Positions 1 through 8,809 of a stretch of DNA of 55,140 bases are shown here, piece by piece; positions within the stretch are counted from its first letter, which is position 1; every line of letters begins with the position of its first letter. The stretch spans positions 1-55,140 of the forward strand of contig NZ_JAHLEC010000017.1 in the NCBI RefSeq assembly GCF_018861705.1, read 5' to 3'. The stretch comes from Clostridium psychrophilum (lineage in GTDB: Bacteria > Bacillota > Clostridia > Clostridiales > Clostridiaceae). The notes beneath the pieces are model-generated. The model saw nothing but the letters and a program-made list of their open reading frames with translations. It was not told where the DNA came from and searched no databases. Made by a program: the position numbers and the translations under genes.

Positions 1-23
1 AACAATTATACCAGAAAGAGGGG

Positions 24-110
24 GTCATTGTTTTTTTTCTTAAAAACAGCTACAATCCTTGCAATTGCAGGGTCTTAAATAAATAAAACAAAGATAGTGT
101 TAACACTATC
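24..110 (+). promoter_or_regulatory. Conserved polysaccharide-locus leader with perfect palindrome (copy 1)
   Basis: The leader upstream of the first glycosyltransferase holds a GTCATTG box followed by a T-run at 24-38, and a perfect 18-bp palindrome GATAGTGTTAACACTATC at 93-110. The 19 bases aataaaacaaagatagtgt (82-100) recur exactly at 10631-10649. The distance from GTCATTG to the palindrome is 69 bases in both copies. The palindrome could be a repressor site in DNA or a hairpin in the transcript; no clear sigma-A promoter is visible in these 133 bases. The locus may continue to the left of the window. Confidence 0.6.
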
Positions 111-133
111 AAAATTAGTGGGGGAGATCAGGT

Positions 134-1258
134 ATGAAAATAGCAATGATAGGTCATAAAAGAGTCCCTTCTCGTGAGGGCGGAGTTGAGATAGTTGTTG
201 AAGAACTCTCAACACGAATGGCTATAGTAGGTCATCATGTGGACATTTATAACCGTTATTATAAAAAAGTAAAAACAGGAAAAAATTACAAAGGCACTAG
301 GATAATTACTATACCTACTATAAATAGAAAGAGCTTGGATGCATTGGTGTATTCATTTTTAGCAACTATTGAAGCATTATTTAGAAAGTATGATGTTATC
401 CATTATCATGCTGAGGGTTCATGCGCTATGTTGTGGATTCCACATTTATTTCATATAAGGACAGTTGCAACGATACATGGACTTGATTGGCAACGCGCCA
501 AATGGGGCGGATTTGCAACAATATATTTGAAGTTTGGCGAGAAAATAGCTGCTAAATATGCGGATGAAGTGATTGTACTTTCTAAAAGTGTACAGCTGTA
601 TTTTTGGGATACATACGGTAGGGATACTCAATATATTCCTAATGGGGTTAACATTTTGGATAGTAAAGAAGCTGATGTAATAACAAAAAAGTATGACTTA
701 TCGAAAGACAATTACATATTATTTTTGGCAAGATTGGTTCCGGAGAAAGGACTTCATTATCTATTGGAAGCTTTTAAAAATATGGATACAGATAAGAAAC
801 TTGTTATTGCCGGTGCTTCGAGTCATTCAAATGATTACGTAAAAAAGATTAAAAAAATGGCAAATAATGATGAGCGAGTAATACTGACAGGCTTTGTACA
901 GGGGAAAGAACTTGAAGAATTGTATAGTAATTGCTACCTATATGTACTTCCAAGCGATGTTGAGGGTATGCCATTAACTTTATTAGAGGCTTTGAGTTAT
1001 GGATGTTGTTGTTTAGTTAGTGATATAGAGGAGAACTGCGAAGTTGCTAAAGACTATGCGACAACCTTTAAACATGGGAATGTGATGGATTTGCAAAAAC
1101 AGTTAGGGGCGATATTATGTTCAAAAAAAAGCTACGACAAAAAGTTAGTGTTGGATTATGTAAGAAAGAAATTTGGTTGGAATAATGTTGTAGAAAGTAC
1201 ACTTGAATCATATATAGGAAATAAACATGATTACAAGCAGTTTGGCAAGTCTTTATAA
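134..1258 (+). CDS. Glycosyltransferase, GT4 (GT-B fold)
   Basis: This 374-residue protein transfers an activated sugar to a growing lipid-linked polysaccharide unit at the cytoplasmic face of the membrane. The N-terminal half has a GHKRVPSREGGVE loop near residue 8-20 and an ATIHGLDWQR stretch. The C-terminal half carries the donor-binding EX7E motif, with glutamates at about 277 and 285 in DVEGMPLTLLEA. The length is normal for GT4 enzymes. The ATG follows a GGGGGAG ribosome site by 8 bases. It is the first complete gene of the left polysaccharide locus, 110 bases before a pyruvyl transferase-family gene. Donor and linkage cannot be told from sequence. Confidence 0.88.
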   Translation: MKIAMIGHKRVPSREGGVEIVVEELSTRMAIVGHHVDIYNRYYKKVKTGKNYKGTRIITIPTINRKSLDALVYSFLATIEALFRKYDVIHYHAEGSCAMLWIPHLFHIRTVATIHGLDWQRAKWGGFATIYLKFGEKIAAKYADEVIVLSKSVQLYFWDTYGRDTQYIPNGVNILDSKEADVITKKYDLSKDNYILFLARLVPEKGLHYLLEAFKNMDTDKKLVIAGASSHSNDYVKKIKKMANNDERVILTGFVQGKELEELYSNCYLYVLPSDVEGMPLTLLEALSYGCCCLVSDIEENCEVAKDYATTFKHGNVMDLQKQLGAILCSKKSYDKKLVLDYVRKKFGWNNVVESTLESYIGNKHDYKQFGKSL

Positions 1259-1368
1259 GTGTAGAAATATAGAAATTATGAGCAATTAAAGTATATTTTT
1301 AGAAAGGTTAATAGTCATAGTGAGAATAACTTTATTACTAAATAAATAATTAAATAAAGGGTGGGAAA

Positions 1369-2475
1369 ATGAAAGTATCAATAATTACACGTCATGCAAT
1401 AACAAATTATGGATCATTATTGCAAGCATTTGCATTACAGACAGTAATAGAAAACCTCGGATATGATGTCGAAATTATTGATTATATACGCCATGATGAG
1501 GATTATAAAAATATCACAGATGTTCTAGTCAAAAAGTCCTTAAAATGGAATTCAAATAGCATCACTCGGTTTCTATATAAAAGTATACAGTCACCAGAAT
1601 ATAAATTGATGGGTAAGGCGTTCAAAAGGTATAGAAAACAATATTTAAAACTTACTAATAATTATTGCTCGATAAAGGAATTGGAAAAAAATCCACCTAT
1701 AGCAGATATATATTGCACTGGAAGTGATCAAGTGTGGGGGACAATTGGAGAAGATATATATGACAAAGTCTATTTTTTAGATTTTGTTCAGAATGATAAA
1801 AAATGTATATCGTATGCTGCAAGTTTTGGAAAATCTAAAATAGATGAGAATTTTAAAAATATGCTCAAGGGTTCACTAAAGAAATATGATGAGCTGCTTG
1901 TGAGAGAAGATAGTGCATTACAAATATTGCAGTCACTTAATTTTAAAAATTCTAGTCAGGTCTTAGATCCGACATTACTTTTGAATAATGAGCAATGGGA
2001 TAAATACATAGGATCAAAGAAAATTAACAAAGATTATGTTTTAATTTATCAGTTACACAGAAATAATAAAATGGATAAGTATTCCAAAATGTTTTCAAAG
2101 AAAACAGGGCTTCAATTAATTAGAATGACACCATCATTACATCATATAGTGAGAGGTGGAAAGGTAGTTTTCCTTCCAAATATTATAGACTTTTTATCAT
2201 ATATCAAAAATGCAAAATATGTAATTACGGATTCATTCCATGGAACGGCATTTGCGATAAATTATAATGTACAATTTATCGATATACATCCAGGTGAAAC
2301 AGCTACAAGGAATCAAAGCATATTGGAACTGACAGGACTAAAGAACAGAATGCTGGCGAATTATAATGATTTTTCTTATATAGATAAAATGATTGACTAT
2401 AAGAAGGTTAACGAGATATTAACAGTGGAAAGAGTAAAATCAATAAATCTGTTAAAGGAGTCTCTAATAAAGTGA
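1369..2475 (+). CDS. Polysaccharide pyruvyl transferase family protein (copy 1)
   Basis: This 368-residue protein belongs to the family whose known members add pyruvate ketals to sugars of surface polysaccharides (CsaB/WcaK type). The marks are the start MKVSIITRHAITNYGSLLQA, the TGSDQVWG segment near residue 118, and the C-terminal DSFHGTAFAINYN segment, where the family has its conserved H-G pair. The gene overlaps the next one by 4 bases (ATG-free junction at 2472-2475), which argues for translational coupling to the iron-sulfur partner. A second, diverged copy of the same gene pair lies at 10683-13082. The ketal-forming role is inferred from the family. Confidence 0.85.
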   Translation: MKVSIITRHAITNYGSLLQAFALQTVIENLGYDVEIIDYIRHDEDYKNITDVLVKKSLKWNSNSITRFLYKSIQSPEYKLMGKAFKRYRKQYLKLTNNYCSIKELEKNPPIADIYCTGSDQVWGTIGEDIYDKVYFLDFVQNDKKCISYAASFGKSKIDENFKNMLKGSLKKYDELLVREDSALQILQSLNFKNSSQVLDPTLLLNNEQWDKYIGSKKINKDYVLIYQLHRNNKMDKYSKMFSKKTGLQLIRMTPSLHHIVRGGKVVFLPNIIDFLSYIKNAKYVITDSFHGTAFAINYNVQFIDIHPGETATRNQSILELTGLKNRMLANYNDFSYIDKMIDYKKVNEILTVERVKSINLLKESLIK

Positions 2476-3662
2476 TACGGAAGAGGTTGTCGAAAAATAA
2501 TGTTAATAAAGTATCATCAATAGTTTGTAGTGTATGTCGATACTTTGAACAACTATGTCCAACACAAGGTATAACAATTAAAGAAAAATTCTTAGCACCA
2601 GTTGTTAATGAAGATACTTGTATTGATTGTGGATTGTGTTTAAAAAGATGTGCTCAATTTAATGATATTCGGAGTAAACACTATAACACTTTTCCAAAAG
2701 TTTATCTTGTTAAAATAAATGATAAAAAATTATTAAAACGCAGTGTTTCTGGTGGATTCTTTACCACAATAGCAAACTTTGTATTAGAACGGAATGGCGT
2801 AGTATTTGGATATGCTTGGAGTAAGGATCTTGTAGCACATCACATTATGATAATTACAAAATACAATCTACATTTAATGCAAGGGTCGAAATACGTTCAA
2901 AGTGATACTGAAAATACATATAGTCAAGTTAACGAATATCTTATAGCTAATAAATTAGTATTATATACTGGAATGTCTTGCTAGATTGCCGGATTAAAGA
3001 ACTTTTTAAATAGTAATTATTATAACTTAATAACAGTTGATTTTGTATGTCATAGGGTACCAAGTCCCAAGCTATTTAAGAAGTATATTGAATGGTTAGG
3101 TGATAATTATGGTAGAAAAATTATTTCATACGACATCAGAAATAAAGAACGTGGTGGTGGGGAACTTATGCTTAAAGCAAAGACAGAGACAAAGACAAAA
3201 TTCTTGCCTGCCAATTTAGATTCCTATTATAATGCATTCTTAGATGGTAAGACATACAGGGAATGCTGTTATCAATGTAAATATGCTAGTCCAAACCTAA
3301 AAGGAGACATTACCATTGGAGATTATTTGAAAATAGAAAAAATTAATCCCAAGTTTTATTCATTGGAAGGGGTATTGTTGGTATTAGTTAACTCGGATTT
3401 AGGAAAAAATGAATTTGATAAAATATGTAATCAATATGAAGTATTAGAAACTACACTGACTGAAGCTAAAATGAACAACAGAAACTTGTATTCTTCAGTT
3501 GTTAGCCTTGAAATTCGCTCTTATATATATAAGGTTTTAACTACTGAAATATTTGAAACTTATATTGATAAATATTTACCCATGCAATCTAGCTTAAAAA
3601 GCAAACTGAAATTTATAATTCCATATCGAATAAAAGCTTATATTAAGAAGGTGAAACAATGA
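2472..3662 (+). pseudogene. Coenzyme F420 hydrogenase/dehydrogenase beta-family Fe-S protein, broken by an amber codon
   Basis: The frame is open from a GTG at 2472 to 3662 (396 codons) except for TAG at 2982-2984. The break falls at ...YTGMSC(stop)IAGLK, where the intact paralogue at 11892-13082 reads FTGTPCQISGLK, so a single CAG or CAA to TAG change explains it. The full length equals that of the paralogue. The first ferredoxin-type cysteine set is also altered: CSVCRYFEQLC keeps three cysteines but lacks the third seen in the paralogue's CCGCTACMNIC. The second cluster CIDCGLCLKRC is kept. Two truncated products, 170 and up to 164 residues (ATG at 3168), could still be made. Readthrough is possible but not indicated. 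Confidence 0.85.
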
Positions 3663-4879
3663 AAATATTATTTTCGGCATTTGCATGTGATCCATATAGA
3701 GGCTCTGAAGCATATTGTGGTTGGTCTTGGCCATTGGCTATGCGTAAATATCATGAGGTATATGTTGTTACAAGAAAAGAGAATAAAAAAAATATAGAAA
3801 TATATCTTTATCAAAATAATATATCTGATATTCATATGTTGTATTGTGATATACCAGATTTTATAAATTTATATTATAAATTTGGAAAAGCATATTTTTT
3901 ATATTACGAACTTTGGCAACGAAAAGCTTATAAATTCATTAAGAAATTACATAAAACTGAGAAGTTTGATTACATTCATCATATTACGTTGGGGGATTTT
4001 AGAAATATAGGTTATATGTGGAAAATAAATACAAAATTTATATTTGGACCAGTTGGTGGGGCACAGGTTACACCTAAAGTTCTAAAGTCATATGTAAAAG
4101 GACATAAATTTGAGGAGAATAAACGATTATTAATTAATTGTTTAGTAAAATACGATCCCTATTTTAGAAGAGCATTAGGGAAAACTAATGTTATTTATGC
4201 AGCAAATGAAGAAACGCAGAACTTTATTTTAGATATAGTACATGATAAAAATAAATGCAAACTATTATCAGAAAATGGAATTAGCAATGAATACTTTGAA
4301 AGTTGTGTTAGAGTCAAAAATAATAGTAGTGTAGTCATTATAATGTGGGCAGGAAGAATGATTTATCGAAAAGGGCTTGAATTGCTATTAAGTGCATTAA
4401 AAGAATTAGATACAAAAATAAAATATAAAGTAATTTTGTATGGTAGTGGGCCTGAAGAAGAAAGACTAAAATTGCTTTGTAAGAAATATAACTTAGATAA
4501 AAAAGTTAATTTCAAAGGAAATTTGTCATTTGAAGTTATGAGAAAAGAATATTCTAAAGGTGATATCTTTGTTTTTCCAAGTATTAGAGAAACTACAGGA
4601 ACAGTTTTATTAGAGGCAATGTCAAATGGAATGGGAATTATTGCGCTCAATCAAAATGGAGCAAAGTTGCTTTTAAACGATGATTGTGGAATACTAGTTT
4701 CGATTAATTCAAAAAAACAAGTTATAACAGAATTCAGTAATGCGCTAAAGCTTCTTATAGAGAATGAAAAAGTTCGTACTAATTTAGGTGAAAATGCAAA
4801 ACATAAATTAAAGGCTAGTTATTTATGGGAAAATAAAACTAAAACTATAGCTAATGAATATGTAAGTAGTGGGAGGTAA
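3659..4879 (+). CDS. Glycosyltransferase, GT4 (GT-B fold)
   Basis: This 406-residue protein begins MKILFSAFACDPYRGSEAYCGW, a signature of a GT4 subgroup common in polysaccharide loci, in which the GSE loop contacts donor and acceptor. The C-terminal Rossmann half contains WAGRMIYRKGLELL, used in nucleotide binding, and the EX7E motif (about E311 and E319 in RETTGTVLLEAMSNG). The start overlaps the stop of the broken Fe-S gene as ATGA at 3659-3662, so its translation was probably coupled to that gene and may suffer from the upstream amber codon. The sugar donor is unknown. Confidence 0.88.
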   Translation: MKILFSAFACDPYRGSEAYCGWSWPLAMRKYHEVYVVTRKENKKNIEIYLYQNNISDIHMLYCDIPDFINLYYKFGKAYFLYYELWQRKAYKFIKKLHKTEKFDYIHHITLGDFRNIGYMWKINTKFIFGPVGGAQVTPKVLKSYVKGHKFEENKRLLINCLVKYDPYFRRALGKTNVIYAANEETQNFILDIVHDKNKCKLLSENGISNEYFESCVRVKNNSSVVIIMWAGRMIYRKGLELLLSALKELDTKIKYKVILYGSGPEEERLKLLCKKYNLDKKVNFKGNLSFEVMRKEYSKGDIFVFPSIRETTGTVLLEAMSNGMGIIALNQNGAKLLLNDDCGILVSINSKKQVITEFSNALKLLIENEKVRTNLGENAKHKLKASYLWENKTKTIANEYVSSGR

Positions 4880-4881
4880 AT

Positions 4882-5994
4882 ATGAAAGTTTTACATTTGC
4901 TTAGCACCGGTGAAATAGGTGGCATAGAAGTTCTATGTAAAGATATTTCAAAATATAGTGATTGGGATAATATTTTTTGTTTCGTATTTTCTGGAGGACA
5001 AATTACAAATGAAATTGACAAAACTAATGGGAAAGTAATAGTATTAAAGAAAAGTAAAAACAAATTATCCTTATTAAAATTGCGAAAACTGGTATCAATA
5101 TGTAATAATGAAAAAGTTGATATTGTTAATATACATCACAATAATGTTTTTTTACAATTTTATTATACAAAATTGAAACAGTTCTTACCAAAAGTAAAAT
5201 TTGTAATGACATTGCATTCATGTTTTGAAAAAGAATATAATTATTGTGGTAATTTTTTCATTGACATGTGTAGAAAATATTATATAAATAAATCCTTACA
5301 AATTTCTAATCTAATTATAGCAGTATCTAAAGCTGGTAAAAGAACGTATGAGGAAAATTTCAATCTATTAAATAAAATGATTGTGGTAATATATAATGGT
5401 ATTAGTCCCGAAATATTAGACAAAGGAAAAGATAATTATAATGTTTGCAATGATTGTATTGAACTAATGTATATTGGAAGATTAGTCAAGATTAAAGGTT
5501 TAGAAAATCTTATTTTAGCAATGGATAAGTTATATATAAAATACAATATTCACTTAACATTGGTTGGTGACGGAAAAGACAGAAAATGTTTTGAAAAGCT
5601 AGTTCATAAGTACAGTTTAGAGGAATATATAACATTTGTAGGTTTTCAAAGAAACCTTGATTATTATTTTAGAAAAGCGAATATTTTCATTTATCCTTCT
5701 ATTTGTAAGGAAATATTCGGGATATCTATTGTCGAAGCTATGGCATATGGATTGCCATGTGTTGCAAATAAAATCGGAGGCATACCGGAGATAATTATAG
5801 ATGGAGAAAATGGATTCTTGACAAAAAAAAATGACGAGAGTGGAATTGTTGAAGCTATTATACGTGTTATTAATTATTCTAAAGATAATGACATGAGCTC
5901 AATTTCTAATCAAGCAAAATATACAGCAACAAAATTTTCTATTGGTAATACAATTGTAGATTTAGAAAAACAGTATACTGATTTATTAAATTAA
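4882..5994 (+). CDS. Glycosyltransferase, GT4 (GT-B fold)
   Basis: This is a 370-residue cytoplasmic or membrane-associated sugar transferase. It starts MKVLHLLSTGEIGGIEVL, with the GGIE loop typical of GT4 enzymes. The second half holds YIGRLVKIKGLENLI and the EX7E motif (E277 and E285 in KEIFGISIVEAMAYGLPC), followed by the conserved GGIPEII segment. It lies 2 bases after the preceding transferase with a GGGAGG ribosome site inside the end of that gene, so the two are one operon. The gene is very AT-rich like its neighbours. Acceptor and linkage cannot be inferred. Confidence 0.88.
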   Translation: MKVLHLLSTGEIGGIEVLCKDISKYSDWDNIFCFVFSGGQITNEIDKTNGKVIVLKKSKNKLSLLKLRKLVSICNNEKVDIVNIHHNNVFLQFYYTKLKQFLPKVKFVMTLHSCFEKEYNYCGNFFIDMCRKYYINKSLQISNLIIAVSKAGKRTYEENFNLLNKMIVVIYNGISPEILDKGKDNYNVCNDCIELMYIGRLVKIKGLENLILAMDKLYIKYNIHLTLVGDGKDRKCFEKLVHKYSLEEYITFVGFQRNLDYYFRKANIFIYPSICKEIFGISIVEAMAYGLPCVANKIGGIPEIIIDGENGFLTKKNDESGIVEAIIRVINYSKDNDMSSISNQAKYTATKFSIGNTIVDLEKQYTDLLN

Positions 5995-6133
5995 TTATAA
6001 TATAAATTGTAGCTTGAGTGAATAAGAGAATATAGAGGTACAGTGTGTAGGTTACATTGACTATTTAGCTATGAAAGAATGTAATCTAAGAATAAATTAA
6101 CTAAAGGCAATAGTAGCGTATAGGAGGCAATAA

Positions 6134-7414
6134 GTGAAGACATTTTCTAAAAAAACTATAGTACATTTACATCCGGAAATTTTAATATATGCACAACTGA
6201 TTTTATGTTGTTTTGAGTACTTTAACGATTTTAATATATCTACCAGATATAATGATTTTATAACAATTGCTATTTTTATATGTTGTGTTATTAAAGGAAA
6301 AAAAGAAAAAACATATCCAGTAAAGTTTGTCGCAATATCGTTTATATATATATTAGTTGCATTAATAGTATACGAATTTAACGATTATCCAATAAAAGCA
6401 TATTTATGGGGTGCCAGAGAAATAATCACTTCTCTTATATTTATGTGGGGATGTATTAAGCTTTTGGAAAAGAAGGATATAATAAAATTAGTAAAATTAT
6501 TTTATATAATTTTTATATTTAATTTTTTCATGATATTATATCAGTATTTTAGACTTGGGTTAATAGGAGATTCAGCTAGTGGTATTTTTGGAACAACTAT
6601 TGGTAATAACGAATTTCAGGTTATTTTTCTATTATTAGCTACGATATGCACACTTACATTATATGTAAATATGAAAATCAAACTCAAATATTGTATTCTA
6701 TGTCTGTCAATATGCCTTATTATTTCAGCAATTTCAGAACTAAAGGTATATTTTTTATTATTAATTTTTATAATAATATTGCAATTCATCTTAATGAAAT
6801 TTAATAAAAAAACAGTATTAATTGCAATGGGTAGTTTAATTCTCTTATTATTATTTACTCAATTATTATATAAAGTACATCCCGGATATCTAGATTTATT
6901 TAGTATACAAAAACTATTATCTTATTCTGGTGGCAATGGCTATACATCGAAAGGTGATGTAAATAGATTAACCGGTTTACATAGTGTTGTCCGTTATATA
7001 AATTACAGAACATCTACATTGTTATTTGGCATTGGACTTGGAAATGGTCAATATATACTAGTGAAAGGATATCACATTAACATAATGTCTAGGTTTTATT
7101 CTGAATATGGAAATTTCTTGCATTACACATGGTTTACTCAAACACTTGTGTTTGTGGAAACTGGTGTTGTGGGATTTTTATTATATATAGCTAGATATAT
7201 AGCCCTATTTATTGAATATATAATTATGACTAAGAAAAATAAGCGTATTAGAATGTATTCTACAATTGGAGAAATGACGGTTTTGATATCAATATTTCTA
7301 ATATTCTATGATAGTGTTATGCAAACTGAGATTGGTATTTATTTTTCATATTTTTTACTTTCAGTACCATTTGTACTTCAAAATCATTACTCTATTGAAA
7401 ATAAGAATAATTAA
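6134..7414 (+). CDS. Wzy-like polysaccharide polymerase / O-antigen ligase family membrane protein
   Basis: The 426-residue protein is almost entirely hydrophobic, with roughly ten to twelve membrane segments and one larger hydrophilic loop around residues 265-330, the arrangement seen in Wzy polymerases and O-antigen ligases. Sequence conservation in this family is low, so the call rests on topology, length and setting. It begins with GTG, placed 6 bases after an AGGAGG site at 6122-6127. It sits between GT4 and GT2 genes and upstream of a flippase. The likely role is joining lipid-linked repeat units on the outer face of the membrane. Confidence 0.75.
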   Translation: MKTFSKKTIVHLHPEILIYAQLILCCFEYFNDFNISTRYNDFITIAIFICCVIKGKKEKTYPVKFVAISFIYILVALIVYEFNDYPIKAYLWGAREIITSLIFMWGCIKLLEKKDIIKLVKLFYIIFIFNFFMILYQYFRLGLIGDSASGIFGTTIGNNEFQVIFLLLATICTLTLYVNMKIKLKYCILCLSICLIISAISELKVYFLLLIFIIILQFILMKFNKKTVLIAMGSLILLLLFTQLLYKVHPGYLDLFSIQKLLSYSGGNGYTSKGDVNRLTGLHSVVRYINYRTSTLLFGIGLGNGQYILVKGYHINIMSRFYSEYGNFLHYTWFTQTLVFVETGVVGFLLYIARYIALFIEYIIMTKKNKRIRMYSTIGEMTVLISIFLIFYDSVMQTEIGIYFSYFLLSVPFVLQNHYSIENKNN

Positions 7415-7435
7415 AAAATAAAGTGAGGACTAATA

Positions 7436-8416
7436 ATGAACGATTTATTAAGCGTTGTTGTACCGATATATAATGTAGGTAATTATCTGGATGAGTGTAT
7501 AAAATCAATCATAAATCAAACATATGCAAATCTTGAAATAATCTTAGTGAATGATGGTTCGACAGATAATTCCTTAGATATCTGTAAAAAGTATTCTAAA
7601 GCAGATACTCGTATTGTCTTGATAGATAAAAAAAATGGTGGCTTAGCAGATGCCAGAAATGCAGGCATCACAGTTTTTACAGGAAATTTTATTGCATTTA
7701 TAGATTCAGATGATATTATAAATTTAAAGATGTTTGAATTAATGTTAGGGTTAATTAACAAAACTAAATCAGACATTGCAATATGTAGCTATACTGATTT
7801 TTCAGATGATAAACCAATTAACAACAGAAAATTAAATGAACACCATAATGTTACATATACTGGAAAAGATGCTGTTTATAATGTTTACACAGGTAGAAAT
7901 AAGAATATCCAATTTATTGCATGGAACAAAATATATAAAAGAGAACTATTTACGAATATAAGATATCCAATTGGAAAGTTGCATGAAGACGAATTTGTAA
8001 CCTACAAGGTTTTATATTATGCTAAAAAAGTAGTATGTAGTCAAGCCATATTATATTATTACAGACAAAGAGAAAAAAGCATAATGCATACCACTTTATC
8101 TTATCGTAATTTAAATAGTTTGGAAGCATATCAAGAGTCCATAGACTTTTTTGCACAAAGGAACGAAAAGATATTGTGTTCGTGTGCCGTAAATAGAGCA
8201 CTTGCTTCAACAATAGTACTTTATAATCGATTTGCAGAAAATCAGATTTATGATAAAAAAATAGAACAGGAAATCAAGAAATATTATTCGAAAATCATTC
8301 ATAAATATTTAAGCAATACAGATCTATCAAAAATAAAAAAAACTTATTACAGAATATTTTATATTAATTGCAAATTGGGGTTATTGCTATTTAAATTAAA
8401 AAACATTAATAAATAG
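7436..8416 (+). CDS. Glycosyltransferase, GT2 (GT-A fold)
   Basis: This 326-residue inverting glycosyltransferase opens with LLSVVVPIYNVGNYLDECI, the GT2 nucleotide-sugar binding strand and loop. It continues with NDGSTDNS (about 39-46) and the metal-binding DSDD motif (90-93 in FIDSDDII). The later segment IAWNKIYKRELF followed by HEDEF matches the catalytic region of capsule-type GT2 enzymes. It starts 21 bases after the polymerase gene with a GTGAGGA ribosome site. A paralogue of similar layout lies at 35044 in the second locus. The specific sugar is unknown. Confidence 0.88.
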   Translation: MNDLLSVVVPIYNVGNYLDECIKSIINQTYANLEIILVNDGSTDNSLDICKKYSKADTRIVLIDKKNGGLADARNAGITVFTGNFIAFIDSDDIINLKMFELMLGLINKTKSDIAICSYTDFSDDKPINNRKLNEHHNVTYTGKDAVYNVYTGRNKNIQFIAWNKIYKRELFTNIRYPIGKLHEDEFVTYKVLYYAKKVVCSQAILYYYRQREKSIMHTTLSYRNLNSLEAYQESIDFFAQRNEKILCSCAVNRALASTIVLYNRFAENQIYDKKIEQEIKKYYSKIIHKYLSNTDLSKIKKTYYRIFYINCKLGLLLFKLKNINK

Positions 8417-8809
8417 ATTTTAGTAATTCTAGTAAGAAAGAAATAATAGTCGAATTAATAATGATACTAAACAATAATCATTAAGTATTAACTATCAATT
8501 ATCTATATTTAAATATGAATTAAAGGTAGGTTAGAAATAAACAATTTACAATCAATATCCTAGCAAATATTATTTCTTTAATTGTAAGTTTAGGCATATG
8601 TTTTTTTAAAACACTGTTTTTAGTTAAAAGTGTAGGCAGTAAAGCATAATACTCATAAAAGTTACACTTAAAAACATTTTATTTAGTTTTAAATTCCTAA
8701 TCAACTTTGTAATAAAGGTAACGATTAATAATGCTCTAAATAAAACAATAAATAGTGATTTATACCTTCAGTAAATACAAGGTGTTTAAACGTAAAGGAG
8801 ATTTAGTTA
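8417..8809 (+). other. Intergenic region with relics
   Basis: The 393 bases between the GT2 gene and the flippase are very AT-rich and hold no intact gene. They include the flippase remnant listed at 8533-8646. The last 15 bases carry the AAAGGAG ribosome site of the intact flippase. No clear terminator was seen. Confidence 0.6.
8533..8646 (+). pseudogene. Remnant of a Wzx-type flippase N-terminus
   Basis: One frame reads 38 codons, beginning RNKQFTINILANII and ending LFLVKSVGSKA, then TAA. It lines up with the start of the intact flippase 280 bases downstream (RKKQLGINLIASLF...LGNEAYGF) and keeps the spacing of its first membrane helix. It has no start codon in place and is followed by several stops. 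It is not a simple duplicate of the intact gene, because the residues differ at many positions. It most likely marks an older flippase replaced during exchange of locus modules. Confidence 0.55.
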
